Counted from the first letter of the stretch, positions 1-10,514 are shown. The stretch: 64,000 nucleotides of DNA from Shinisaurus crocodilurus (GCA_021292165.1 CM037877.1:309198834-309262833), one strand, 5' to 3'. Numbers and translations are program-made. The notes: a model not told the origin generated them from the sequence alone.

Positions 1-12
1 CGGTCTGACTTA

Positions 13-112
13 GAATCATAGAATCATCGAAAAGTAGAGTTGGAAGGGGCCTACAAGGCCATCGAGTCCAACCCCCTGCTCAATGCAGGGATCCAGGTCA
101 AAGCATCCCCAA
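13..112 (-). mobile_element. CR1 LINE 3' end fragment
   Basis: Antisense copy of the CR1 3' end: GAATCATAGAATCAT tail, then AGTTGGAAGGGGCCTACAAGG and the CCCCCTGCTCAATGCAGG block. Four other CR1 copies in the window share it. It sits at the tail of the L2-like copy that follows. Confidence 0.85.
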
Positions 113-115
113 CTT

Positions 116-600
116 CTTTATTTATTGACTGCATTTCGTAGCCACCTTTCAAGACTGCAGTCTTCCCAAGGCAGCTGACAGTATAAAATATATAATTCTG
201 TATCCATGTAACAAGTACATTAAGTCGTAAATTAATTTTAAAACCAATTTAAAATGAACCACTAACAAAAGCAGCTTATATAATAAACTTAAATTAAAAT
301 CCAATTGGGTTAATTTAAAAAAAAAAAACCCTCTTAAAAGCAGCAAGAGATGGAGTCTCTTGATGGGGAGTTCCATAGAGCAGGGCCACTACTGAGAAGG
401 CCCGACCTCTAGTCCATGCCAAACTTGCAAATCTTGATGGCGGACTAGCAAGTAGGGCCTCCAACCATCTTAACACATGGGAGGTTTGAACTTGTTGAGC
501 TCCACCTCACTGTGCCTGGACAACTCTTAGGATTATCTTACAGAATTTGCTGTACACAAACATGAGGTGATGATCACCGACTTAGCTGGCTTTGAAGGGT
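116..600 (-). mobile_element. L2-type LINE 3' part, antisense, degenerate
   Basis: Begins with a TTTATTTATT tail and a CAAGGCAGCTGACAG block. At 350-410 it has GGGGAGTTCCATAGAG...GAGAAGGCCC, the antisense form of the L2 ORF2 end also seen at 12.1 and 23.9 kb. No usable reading frame remains. Confidence 0.55.
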
Positions 601-735
601 GATTAGACAAACTCACAGCTTTTTGCCAGGATGGCCAAACAGAATGTTCATGTTCAGCGGCAGTGAGTGTATCTCACTTGCCGAGGAGCACATGGGGAAA
701 TCCTGTTGTCCTCTGGGTGGCTACTATGTGAAACA

Positions 736-890
736 GTTGTCTGAGCATGGAAAACTAAGCAGGGTCAAGCCTAGTTATTACTTGGATGGGAGACCCCTCC
801 TCTAGTTTCCTGCATTGAGCAGGGGGTTGGACTCGATAGCCTTGTAGGCTCCTTCCAACTCTATGATCTATGAAATCTATGAAATCTATT
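736..890 (+). mobile_element. 5S-derived SINE with CR1-like tail
   Basis: The head (739-795) matches the 5S rRNA internal promoter: CTAAGCAGGGT (box A side) then TTACTTGGATGGGAGACC (box C side). From 797 it changes to the CR1 3' end (TTTCCTGCATTGAGCAGGG...CTTCCAACTCTATGAT) and ends in GAAATCTAT repeats. Three further copies occur at 13.1, 15.7 and 18.7 kb. Confidence 0.75.
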
Positions 891-894
891 ACTC

Positions 895-1357
895 ATGTTG
901 GTCCAATTCAGCAGGGCTCTTTGTATGTTATTTTGACAGGTTATGAGTGGAGTTTTGGATGTGTATGATACATTCATGAAGGCCCCAGGGATCAAATGGC
1001 TGCTTTTGCCCCCTAGCCATCTTGAGCAGAGGTTCTACTCAAGTCAACAAATGGAAGTGTCCAAAGGTAGCCCGATGAAGGCCTTTCCAGACTCAAGGGA
1101 GGTTATCTATAGGCAGCCAACTCCTCGTGAACTTGCCCTGCACTCCTCGGCAGATAGTGCTGAGTATGAGCTTGCAGTTCCCAGCTCAGGTGGCTCTATT
1201 GGAAACTTTTAACAGTTGTCTCAAGCACTCAGTGGTCCAGGCTGCCAGAATCGACTCAGGCAGCTGAAAGGAGGAGAAGGTCTCGACTTGCAGCAAGGAT
1301 TCTGCCCTTGGCACAAGTCTGCAGCTGGAGACAGAGCAAGCGTGAAAACCTCTAGCC
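895..1357. other. unassigned stretch
   Basis: No repeat family or splice-consistent coding segment recognised. Short open frames here show no domain. Confidence 0.5.
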
Positions 1358-1492
1358 CAGTGTTCTCCAACCTTGGGCCCCCAGATGTTTTTGGCCTACA
1401 ACTCCCAGCATGCCCCAGCCAGCGTAGCTGGCTGGGGCATGCTGGGAGTTGTAGGCCAAAAACATCTGGGGACCCAAGGCTGGAGAACACTG
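1358..1492. mobile_element. foldback MITE, family A (hAT-like)
   Basis: A 135-bp near-perfect palindrome. Ends are CAGTGTTCTCCAACC and its complement; the inner arm contains GGCCTACAACTCCCAGCATG. Flanks CTCTAGCC (1350-1357) and CTCTACCC (1493-1500) are a 7/8 target duplication with a central TA, as in Buster-type hAT elements. Confidence 0.85.
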
Positions 1493-1570
1493 CTCTACCC
1501 ATAAGAGGCTCCTGCCATTCCTGAACTGCTCCTAGAGTTAGCAGCTCCTTTGTAAAGATTGAGCAGAAAT

Positions 1571-1755
1571 TATGAACATAAGAAGAGCCCTTAAGCTGGA
1601 TCAGACCAAGGTCCATCTAGTCCAGTCTTCTATTCCCACAGTGGCCAACAAGATGCCCCAAGGGGAAGCCCACGAGCAGGACAGGAGGGCAAGGGCACCG
1701 TCCTGGTACTCAAAAGCATGCTGGCCCCGATCCTGGAGGTACCACAGGGACTCCT
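1571..1755 (+). repeat. interspersed repeat, GGATCAGACC family
   Basis: Starts GAACATAAGAAGAGCCCTTA, then GGTCCATCTAGTCCAG and CCCACAGTGGCCAACAAGATG. The same order appears at 16.2 kb (+) and, reversed, at 12.6, 45.5 and 50.2 kb. Family name not known to me; LINE or SINE origin is open. Confidence 0.7.
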
Positions 1756-1756
1756 A

Positions 1757-2035
1757 AGTATTATTATTTTTTAAATTATATTACCTCTCGAGGCAAAGCC
1801 TCCTCAAGGCGGTTTACAAAGTGACATCTCAGAGAACCATAACATATAAAATACAATTAACTAAAACAGTAGCATGAAACCTCTGAAATAAAAACAGCAG
1901 CAAAAGTTCCGAAGTATAAAATAAAAATGGGCATCCATTCATTTAAAAGCAGACCGGAATATCCAAGAGTTTAAAGCCACTGAAAGATGGCCATTGCACA
2001 AGGATGGAGCCATTTTATTTTAAAGGCCTATTTTA
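1757..2035 (-). mobile_element. L2-type LINE 3' end, antisense
   Basis: ATTATTTTTTAAATTATATT followed by CCTCAAGGCGGTTTACAAAG, the reverse of the L2-type 3' UTR (GTAAACCGCC...). An A/T-rich stretch with many AAAACAxTA tracts follows, as in the 12.0 and 40.5 kb copies. Confidence 0.6.
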
Positions 2036-3418
2036 TTCGTTTAGGCTGCAATCCTCGGGTCCCTGAGAGGGTGTCTCGGGGACCATGAGATCGTTCTGGG
2101 CCCACCCTCCCTCACCTCCCATGTCTGCCGGTAGGGAGAGAGCTCAGCCCTTTGAAGGGGAGATCTGATCTTGGAGCCCAATTCACAGCCTATCAAAACT
2201 TCTGTGTGTCTTTTATTTCTGGCATCCGAAGAGGTAAAAAAGGGAGTGGGTCGGGTGTGTTATGGGCAGAAGAGGCCCCCCAGACACTTTCACAACACAC
2301 CAGTCCTGGAGCTGGCATACATAATTGTGAAGGACCGCCGCCGGTCCTTTTCTGCAAGAAAGGGAGTTCCGTGGCTCTTTTGACAGCTCAGAGTTCCCGC
2401 TTGCAGTCCTTGGTTCAGCTCCGGTCCCGAACACTGGAATTAAGCACCGAGTCAAAGTGAAACTGCACTTCAATCAAAAGCGAAAGCAGGTTTATTGAAT
2501 AGTAAACAGAACAAATTGGAAAGGGAGATAAGGGGAGTGAAATTGACAAAATGGAAATGGCTTGTTACACACAGTCAGAGCTACAAAACAACAAAGAGTC
2601 TAAGCTATTCTAAGCTAACACCAAAGAACCTAACCGAGTCTAAAACTAGCAACTTGAACGAATTTACAGCAATGTACCCAGGCAGTCCGCTTGGGGGTTG
2701 AATGTCCGGGCTGGCCTGAGCCGACAACCCGCTCCGTGCTTCGCTGCACCCTGCTTCCAACAACTCCCCAGAAGTCCCGGTTTTACCCTTTCTCTTGCCC
2801 CCCCCCTCTCGATCCCCCAACCCCTCCCTCTGCTGACAGGACAAACCAGCCAGGCAGGAGGGGGTGCCCATAGCACATCAAAGGTGCTCAGTAGGGTGAT
2901 TGAGGATGCTTGGCAAACCATTGAGGGTGCTTGAGGGAAACCATCAGTATGTAAATGTGTCCAGGACTGAGATTATGCAGGTGGAATGTGGGGCAAAGCA
3001 TGTGCTCTGTCAGGCTTTCTCTCCACAATAATTTTCCTCCCATTAGTTGCAATGGGAAAGAAAGAATTCAAATAAGAAAAAAAAAAATAGAACAGAAAGG
3101 GAGGGAAACCCTGTCCATCCCTTCCTGCTTCTGCCCTGCCCGCACAGGCCCTGTCTCCCCCAGTGTGTGTGTGTGTGTGTGTGTATAAAACCATGACTAG
3201 TAGCCATGTGTACTTGCTGCAATTGGCACTCATTCCTGCTACTCCAAAGGCTGTGTCACACATGCAGCCTTGTGAAGTGATGATTGCAAGAGCGAAATCA
3301 CGCGGGAGATAGAACGTGTATGGCTCTTCTCTTCGCGTCAACTCAAAGGTGACGGAGCCCGTTCATGCATTCACCTGCCAGTCATCAAGTGTACAGTTAT
3401 CGAATGATGAACTAGGTC
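2036..3418. other. unassigned; possible antisense LTR at 2330-2880
   Basis: Mostly unique-looking. At 2488-2500 CAGGTTTATTGAA is a reverse AATAAA with a C-rich flank on one side and AAC/AAG-rich sequence on the other, which resembles an antisense retroviral-type LTR. No partner LTR, primer site or pol sequence was found, so this is only a suggestion. Confidence 0.3.
3163..3184 (+). repeat. (GT)n microsatellite
   Basis: About 11 GT units ending in GTGTATAAA. Confidence 0.95.
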
Positions 3419-4087
3419 TTACTCCAGGGATGGGAAGAAGACGGATCGGGATCTACTGGTAGATCTCTGGATGATCTGCAGAAGATCAGCAAGGGCTTCT
3501 GACTGCCTGTTGTCTTACTCCAGGGATGGGAAGAAGACAGATCGGGATCTACTGGTAGATCTCTGGATGATCTGCAGAAGATCAGCAAGGGCTTCTGACT
3601 GCCTGTTGTCTTACTCCAGGGATGGGAAGAAGACGGATCGGGATCTACTGGTAGATCTCTGGATGATCTGCAGAAGATCAGCAAGGGCTTCTGACTGCCT
3701 GTTGTCTTACTCCAGGGATGGGAAGAAGACGGATCGGGATCTACTGGTAGATCTCTGGATGATCTGCAGAAGATCAGCAAGGGCTTCTGACTGCCTGTTG
3801 TCTTACTCCAGGGATGGGAAGAAGACGGATCGGGATCTACTGGTAGATCTCTGGATGATCTGCAGAAGATCAGCAAGGGCTTCTGACTGCCTGTTGTCTT
3901 ACTCCAGGGATGGGAAGAAGATGGATTGGGATCTACTGGTAGATCTCTGGATGATCTGCAGAAGATCAGCAAGGGCTTCTGACTGCCTGTTGTCTTACTC
4001 CAGGGATGGGAAGAAGACGGATCGGGATCTACTGGTAGATCTCTGGATGATCTGCAGAAGATCAGCAAGGGCTTCTGACTGCCTGTT
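3419..4087. repeat. 96-bp minisatellite, about 7 copies
   Basis: Unit of 96 bp beginning TTACTCCAGGGATGGGAAG and ending TGACTGCCTGTTGTC. Copies start at 3419, 3515, 3611 and so on. They differ by only a few bases (GACAG/GACGG, ATGGATTGG in the copy near 3915). Because 96 is divisible by 3 and the unit has no stop in two frames, it gives false 32-residue-repeat reading frames on both strands (about 212 and 218 codons). The near-identity suggests recent expansion or active homogenisation. Confidence 0.95.
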
Positions 4088-4389
4088 GCCTAACACTGGC
4101 AACCGTTAAACAGCTTCTCTCCCATCCACCACCCGCACCCCCACCTTGCAAATTAGGTTGCTGAAAAATAACACTTGGGGGAGACCAGGAGTAGATTTTT
4201 GTGTGAAAGGGCTTGTGAGCTTGGTTCTGGACTGGCTGCAAATTCCTGGGCTGCATATGTTCTCAGAGGCACCCGGGTCCTTTGGCATATTTTGCACCTG
4301 GCTCTGTTTGGTTAAAAAGTTCTAGTTAAAAAAAGAACAAGAACATGTGGCTCCCACAAGCCTGGTTAGTCTGCCTGCTCTCTGCAGCA

Positions 4390-4575
4390 ACAGAGAGGGC
4401 CGCAGCTCGTGGTTTGTATGCAGAAGGTCTGAGGTTCAGTCAGCGGCATCCCCATCTTAAAAGTCTGGGAAAGACCTCCACGTAAGACCACAAAGAGATG
4501 TTGTTGACTGGCATAGGCAGTACTGAATTCGGTGGACTAAGGGCCCCGCAGTACGAGGCAGCCTCCTCCTGTGGT
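4390..4575 (+). mobile_element. tRNA-derived SINE, diverged
   Basis: GGGCCGCAGCTCGTGGTTTG (box A-like), TGCAGAAGGTCTGAGGTTCAG (box B-like), then GGGAAAGACCTCC and a GAGGCAGCCT end. Same layout as the cleaner copies at 31.6 and 63.3 kb. Confidence 0.6.
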
Positions 4576-4649
4576 CATCGAGTGAACACTCGATCCCCTT
4601 CTTCTTTCTGGGTGTCTGCTAAATATTTATCCTGAAGTGTCCTCCTGTC

Positions 4650-5143
4650 ATCTTTGCTTGTTGAAACCAGGTCATGTTGTTCGAATGCCTGACTGCCGTC
4701 TCCCAAAGCAGTTACTTTACTCCCAACTCAAGGATGGAAAGCGGAATATCGGTGGTCAATATAAGAGGTTTAAAGATGTTCATAAGGCTAATCTAAAAAA
4801 ATGCAATATAAACATCGAAAACTGGGAAGCTCTGGCCCATGGACGATCTAAATGGAGGTTGGCCTTTCACAAAGGTTCCATGGACTTTGAAGAAGCCCGA
4901 GTGCAAGGTGAAAGGGAGAAACGTGCTAAGCGAAAAGCACGTCAAACGAATCCTTTACAGGACCATCTTCTATCTGGTAACCTGTGTCCTCACTGTGGGA
5001 AGCTGTGTGGATCTAGAATTGGCCTCCACAGTCACTTACGGACCCATCGCTAGAGTCTACACAATCTTCTTTAGAATTTCCTCCTTTTATCCCGGAAGAC
5101 AATCTTACTCGGTCACGAGTGATCGCCTGATGATGATGAGTTC
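4650..5143 (+). mobile_element. LINE ORF2 C-terminus with C2H2 finger, 5'-truncated
   Basis: Encodes the last ~130 residues of a non-LTR retrotransposon ORF2: GHVVRMPDCRLPKQLLYSQL, then KRFKDVHKANLKKCNI and WEALAHGRSKWRLAFHKGS, ending in a zinc finger (CPHC, 12 residues, HLRTH) and a stop at 5051. The 3' end is a (GAT) tail after GGTCACGAGTGATCGCC. Near-identical to the longer antisense copy at 46.8-47.6 kb. Clade not assigned. Confidence 0.85.
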
Positions 5144-5151
5144 TCTCAGCC

Positions 5152-5171
5152 TGACGTCATTGGATTTGCAT
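5152..5171 (+). promoter_or_regulatory. CRE next to octamer motif
   Basis: Palindromic CRE TGACGTCA at 5152-5159 and octamer ATTTGCAT at 5164-5171, four bases apart, immediately after the LINE tail. Both match textbook sites exactly. No gene start is visible nearby, so function is unknown. Confidence 0.3.
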
Positions 5172-6325
5172 CCAAGAGCTCTTAAAGGTGGGACGTTGTG
5201 TTTTCCAGATCAACACTCTTCTAGTCTGCTGCATTGGATCTTCTCCCTTGGGCTGCTTGGATGCCATCTGCCCCCAGCAGGTTGGTAGGGGTGTCACCGT
5301 TTTGGGGGTTTTTTTGCATTCACAGTCGTCGGCTCACTGAGACGGGCCAGCCTGACACTGCAGTGCAGGGATTTCCCCCCCCCCCCCTGCATTTGGTAAA
5401 TTATGCTGCGGGAACTGGCAAAAGGGAAGCTGACAATGTCAGTGAAGTATCGACATGGGAGAAGAAAAGAGCCGGGCCTTGGGGGATTAGCCAGGGGGCA
5501 GGGACCGCCAAAGCCTCCAGTGGAAGATTTAATGAGAAAAGGGAATCAATGGCACTTAATCTGTGTCTAACCAGAATTGTGGCTTGCGTGGGTTTGAGAG
5601 GGCTGGAAGGCTGGAAGTTCTGCAGATGCGGAGCCCAGGGGTATGCCAACACACGCTGGTGCAACCAAAATGTACCGGGGGAGACCAGAGCGCAGGGAGG
5701 GTGTTCACATTAGAGATGAGCACATGGTTATCCCCAGGCCCATGGTAGCTATGCTACTCCCCCAAACCAGAATAGCATAGCCTTCACTTGTGTTCAGTTA
5801 TCCCAAGATAGGAGCAAACTTCCAGGCCAGGGCACTTCCTGGTGCTTGACAAGTTGTGTGCAAGGAACGGTGGTTGAGAACAAATCCACAAAGGAAAACA
5901 CCTACACAAATGGACACGGGAGAGCCCAGCAAATGGATTGCAAGTCGCCTTGGGTCCACCAAAAGCAGAACTTGCCAAATTAACATAATGTCCTTTTAAA
6001 GAAGATAATTAGGGTTCTCGGGTAAGTGAAATGCAATTAATCTAATCTAGGATATATTACTATCTGATCTGGATAAAGATGGGGTATCAGCAGTGGGGGC
6101 TGGTCTTCGGCCGTTGGAGACAGCGACGTCCACTTTTCTAGTTGCTTGAAAATGGGCTTCCCAAGCTCTCTTCTGCCATTTCAGTCATGAAGCGAAACAC
6201 TTGGGATCCAGGGATGAAAATGTCCCCCTCAATTGGGTCTCTATTTGGATGTCATGTTATGTTTCCTAACCCACCACCCCAAAGGGCCCAGGCAGATGGT
6301 AATGATACTTGGCCTTTCTATAGCA
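5172..6325. other. unassigned stretch
   Basis: No recognised repeat or coding exon. Contains a poly-G/poly-C run near 5378-5388 and otherwise unremarkable sequence. Confidence 0.45.
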
Positions 6326-6461
6326 CAATGTTCTCCAACCTTGGGTCCCCAGATGTTTTTGGCCTACAACTCCCAGCATGCCCCAGCCAGCATAGCTGGC
6401 TGGGGCATGCTGGGAGTTGTAGGCCTTTTCTCTGTCGAGACATGCCTAGGATTGCACCTTA
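6326..6461. mobile_element. chimeric foldback MITE (family A left, family B right)
   Basis: The left half is family A (CAATGTTCTCCAACC...TTTTTGGCCTACAACTCCC). The right half has the shared core GCTGGGAGTTGTAGG but ends as family B: TTTTCTCTGTCGAGACATG then CCTAGGATTGCACCTTAA. Confidence 0.8.
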
Positions 6462-6773
6462 AGTCCAGGGTCTAAAAAGATGTAGATGCACCACTGCCTC
6501 CACCTCAGGGTAAAGGTCTGTTCTTCATTGAAATGAACCAGTTCCATCATTTAGGGAGGTTGTGAATTTGTGATGTATGTGATTACATCCATTTTAAAAA
6601 GTCCTGGCGTGTTCCTAGAAGCTGTATGTGCACGGCTGTGAATGGGGCAACAATTCACACAAAACCAGCTCAGTTGTGATCTTGCATCGGCAGCTCCCTT
6701 GTACCACCAGCACCCGCTTTTTGCCCATCTAGCCTGGCGTTGTCTCCTACCTCCTACCTCCGAGGTCCCAGGT

Positions 6774-6895
6774 GGAGGTCTTTTCCATCATCTGCTCCCT
6801 GATCTTTTTAACTGGAGATGCCGGGCTTTGAACCTGAGATGCACTTTCTGCAGGGAAAGCCTGAGCTCTCCTGCAGAGCCACGATCCCACCCCGC
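6774..6895 (-). mobile_element. tRNA-derived SINE fragment, antisense
   Basis: GGAGATGCCGGGCTTTGAACC is the reverse of a box B region, followed by TTTCTGCAGGGAAAGC and CTCTCCTGCAGAGCCACG (reverse of the box A side). Confidence 0.55.
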
Positions 6896-7333
6896 ATGGG
6901 GCGACCAGCCAGTACAAACCAGCCCTAAGGCAATCAGGGACAGAAGCTCTGAGATGTGTTCACACATTGTACCATTGAACGTCATGAGCCAGTGCTAGGT
7001 TTAGCCTTCTGCAACCATGTCCTGGGGCAGAGGCGGTGTTAAGGGGTGGCCCACTAGGGCTGGACCCCCCCAAACCTTTCATTTGGAGCCCCAAATCTTT
7101 CATTTGGAGGCCCGAAACTCTGGGAGGCCCTCTGCCCCACCACCCTGCTGTCCACGGGCACTTGCTGAAATAAAGGGACAGGGCCCCCGAGGATCTCTGT
7201 GGCATCGGATCCCCTTGGATGAGCTGGCTTTTGGCCCTCATGTGCTTCACCTCCTGCTGCCCCCCCCCCGAATCTTTCTGCCTGAGGTTTTTTCCCGAAA
7301 TCAAATGCACGCATCCCTTTTGACAAATAGACT
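6896..7333. other. unassigned stretch
   Basis: Contains a short local duplication, TTTCATTTGGAGCCCC/TTTCATTTGGAGGCCC at 7077-7110. Nothing else recognised. Confidence 0.45.
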
Positions 7334-7534
7334 GGAGGCTGGTGACTCCTGTGTCAGTGGGGCTCCTTATCCATTGCAGCTGTTCTTCTGAGCTTTATAG
7401 GAGCTACCCGTGGTGCTGTACTTCACCCCCAAAATAGGTTCACCACCATGAAGCACCATGGACGGCTCCTATGAAGCTCGTAAGAAAAGCTACAATGTAT
7501 AAGGAGCCCCACTGACACAGGATCCGCCAGCCTC
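7334..7534. mobile_element. 201-bp foldback element, separate family
   Basis: Arms of about 95 bp: GGAGGCTGG, then CCTGTGTCAGTGGGGCTCC, then TAGGAGC...GGTGCT on the left, and the reverse complement on the right (AGCACC...GCTCCTA, GGAGCCCCACTGACACAGG, CCAGCCTCC). A few mismatches and a short central loop near 7430. The ends differ from families A-C and no target duplication was resolved. Confidence 0.75.
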
Positions 7535-8301
7535 CTCAGCTGTATAGCCTATGTAAATTAGCATATGCAGATTCAAGCATGGTTTGGGGCCCCGTGGGCC
7601 TGAGCCCCACATCTTTTCAGTGCCTAGCACCGCCCCTGCCTCGGTCGGCATTGCAATCGTGGGATGCCTCCATGGCTCCAGCCCCGCCACACTTCACAGG
7701 CAAAGGATCGGACCCCACGGAGAAATGGAAGGCCACTTTGGAGCGGGGCAAAGGCCGAGTGGCCACTCATATTGATCATTCTTCAACCCTTGAATCATAA
7801 TCAGTAGGCTGGAAAAGCAGCCTAGTGCGAGACGATGGCCCACGAGGCTTCCCTCCAAGTGGCTTAGCCTCGGAGGCCGAGGAGAGGGTCTCTGTGCCCA
7901 ATTTCATGTAGCAAAACCAAAGGAAGGTCCACACTGATTTACTACTTAAGAGAGGTACTCTCTGGGAGCCATATCTTCTGAGAGCCAATGCGCCCGTCTC
8001 AGTAATTCTAGGAATGGACATTTTCCTGCAGTCTGTCACGGCCTCCATTGCCTCTTGTGGCTTTGCCCTGACTTGGGTTTCTGGACAGTTTTTGAGGGCA
8101 GCCCCACGTAGCGCGCATCACACTATTCCGGACAGGATGTAACTAAGGCATGCGTGACTGTGGCCAGATCAGAAATCTCTAGGGATAGGCACTCTCGTGC
8201 TGGACGGCAGAACTGCGTGTTCCACTTCCAAGCAACCTGCCCTGCCTGCCCTAAGCTGGCCAGCCACCCTCAGATGGGGCGGAAGATGCTGCCCCGGGGC
8301 C

Positions 8302-8303
<2 letters not shown>
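7535..8303. other. unassigned stretch
   Basis: Unique-looking sequence. No recognised exon or repeat. Confidence 0.45.
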
Positions 8304-8372
<69 letters not shown>

Positions 8373-8425
8373 ATTTATGAATCGCCCATCTGGCCAGTCA
8401 CCCAGCCACCCTGGGCGATGTACAG
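8304..8425 (-). mobile_element. L2-type 3' end with (TTA)n tail
   Basis: About 23 TTA units (8304-8372), then ATTTATGAATCGCCCATCTG and CACCCTGGGCGATGTACA, the antisense 3' end also seen at 11.9 and 23.7 kb. The triplet array is the expanded 3' tail of that LINE. Confidence 0.8.
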
Positions 8426-9382
8426 CAGTGAAGTCAGATTCAGCTGCCATTTCAGCTGGTTTCTGCAAGTAGAACCGGGGGGGGGGGGAGCCCTCAGGCA
8501 GCAAAATGTCTTGGGCTGGTCCTGGCCCCCATGCCGTCTTCTAGCTGCTTGCTGTGCAGTTTGTAAGCAAGGGCATAAAAAAAGACCCATTTTACAGCTG
8601 GAGGGCTGAGAGCGAGAGATCGCTGGTTCTGAGAGAGCACTGGCCGAGAGTCCATCCTGCACCGGGGCGTGGACTGCAGCCCCCTGCCCAGCGTTCTGCC
8701 CACTGGGCCACGCAGCCTCTCCTCTCCTTCAGCAGTTTGCCCTCACCAGGGCGTGGGAGGGGGGGGGAGATGCGGAGGAGGCCCCGAGGACTGTCCCTTC
8801 CGCAGCTGCAGCTTGACTGGCTCCTTCCCCGCACGGCCTGCCGCCCCAGCGCTGTGGACAATTACAGCCTCTGCTGGAGACTCATGGATCCGCTCTGATT
8901 GATGCTCTGGACGTGGCAGGTGGCCCTTTCCCATCCGGCCGGCTGCCCCGGGGGGTGCCGCTGCCCCCGGCCCTCTAATGAATGCTCCAGAGGCCGGGCC
9001 TCACTTGCACCCCTGCGACGCTCCCCAGACCTGCCCGCAGCCCCTCCGCGCACCAGCCCCCCTGCTGGGAGGTGATTGGCAGCACGAGGCCCAGGCAAGG
9101 CCTCAATTATCCCCCGGATCAATGGCTGTTCCTCGGGCCTCCTACAGGCTGCAGGCTGCGGGCGCCAGACGCTCCGGCTTGTTAGGCTGCTTTCGCTCCC
9201 AGGATTCGGGGGGTGGGGGTGGGGATATGCTCAGTCCCCCCAAGAAACAGGAGGCCAGCTTCCCAACCCACAGAAAACCCCAGCCCGAACGGAGTGATAT
9301 TTCAATGGCTTTGGGAAATATTCAGATTTTGAAAAGGGGAGGAAGCGATATCATTGTCTTGGGCCCACCCGAGTATATTCTA
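8426..9382. other. GC-rich unassigned stretch
   Basis: GC-rich with several G runs. The part from about 8860 to 9130 is repeat-free, with blocks such as GATTGATGCTCTGGACG and CTCAATTATCCCCCGG, and could be conserved non-coding sequence. Open frames of up to 142 codons show no domain. Confidence 0.35.
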
Positions 9383-9745
9383 GATCATAGAATCATAGAA
9401 AAGTAGAGTTGGAAGGGGCCTACAAGGCCATCGAGTCCAACCCCCTGCTCAATGCAGGAATCTAGGTCAAAGCATCCCTGACAGATGTCTGTCCAGCTGC
9501 ACCTTGAATGCCTCCAGAGTGGGAGAGCCCACGACCTCCCTTGGTAGTTGATTCCATTGTCTTATTGCTCTGACAGTCAGGAAATTTTTCCTGATATTTA
9601 GGTGGAATCTAGGTTCCTGTAACTTGAGCCCATTATTCCGTGTCCTGCAAACTGGGATGACCGAGAAGAGATCTTTGCCCTCCTCTGTGTGACATCCCTT
9701 CAAGTACTGGAAGAGTGCGATCATATCTCCCCTCAGTCTCCTACC
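9383..9745 (-). mobile_element. CR1 LINE 3' end and ORF2 C-terminus
   Basis: Antisense. Encodes the usual CR1 ORF2 end ([20 protein letters not shown] ... FLTVRAIRQWNQLPREVV ... DRHLSGML) and a GATTCTATGATCTA tail at 9383. Diverges left of 9745 (5' truncation). Confidence 0.9.
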
Positions 9746-10514
9746 CCTTTGAATATGCATGCCAGATTGGAACCTTCTCAAGCCCTCATGGAGGGTTTCT
9801 TATTGGGCTGTTCCAAAAAGGAAAAAGTGGCACAGCTTGCTGGCGGGGGGGGGGGGGGCGTTATGGGAGGTGTACTCTGTGACTCCTCTTGAGGGCACCT
9901 GGTTGGGGAAGGCTGGATTCATGCACTGAGGTCGGGTGGGGCAGGGTGCCATTTTCTGGATTGCTGGAACACCCGGCAGACAGCCTCATCCAAGGGGCCG
10001 AGAGAGCCCACCATGCAGGGAGGTGATCTCAAGTGTACTTCTGGGCAAGCCGTCACAGGGTCATCCTGAACGATTCTCTGGGCTATAAACTCCTAAAACG
10101 GGGACAGAGAAACCCTCGGCTTTTATGCAGCCTGGGAGAAGAGGAGGCTGAAGCGGGTGCCTAGCTATCTATCCAAGGACGTGTGCACCTCTTTTCCCCC
10201 TCCGCCACTGAGGATGTGAGCCCACAGTGGCACACATCAAAAACAGACACAAAACTCCCTTGCATCGCTTGCCTTCGATCCTACACCTGTCCAGACATAG
10301 GGGTGGGAAAGTGTGGCCTGCACATGGGGAGGGCGGTCCGGCAGGCCTTCTGGGGGTGTGGAGTGATGTTGGGGCACAAACACATGATGGATCCCACCCT
10401 GCCTGCTTTCCCCCAAAACACCCTCCCAGGACTCCATCTTTGAGAAATCCTCTTGGGGTCAGAAGAGACACGGACCAGTACAGTGTAGTTCCAGGCTGGG
10501 ATTGCCAAGGCCCC
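9746..10514. other. unassigned stretch
   Basis: A 12-G run at 9846-9857. No exon or repeat recognised. Confidence 0.45.

Noticed and set aside
1216..1616. Mirror-image frames on both strands
   Set aside because: They follow from the family A palindrome, which reads the same way on both strands. Also seen at 19.9 kb.
2330..2880. Confirmed LTR retrotransposon
   Set aside because: Only a reverse AATAAA and composition hint at an LTR; no second LTR, primer site or pol. Left as a remark in the unassigned entry.
3412..4109. Reading frames of 212 and 218 codons on opposite strands
   Set aside because: Both come from the 96-bp tandem repeat, whose length is divisible by 3. No start context, no domain, and equal openness on both strands.
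8154..8609. Frames with long Tyr or Ile runs
   Set aside because: They are the (TTA)n array of a LINE tail; the same happens at 35.4 and 49.1 kb.
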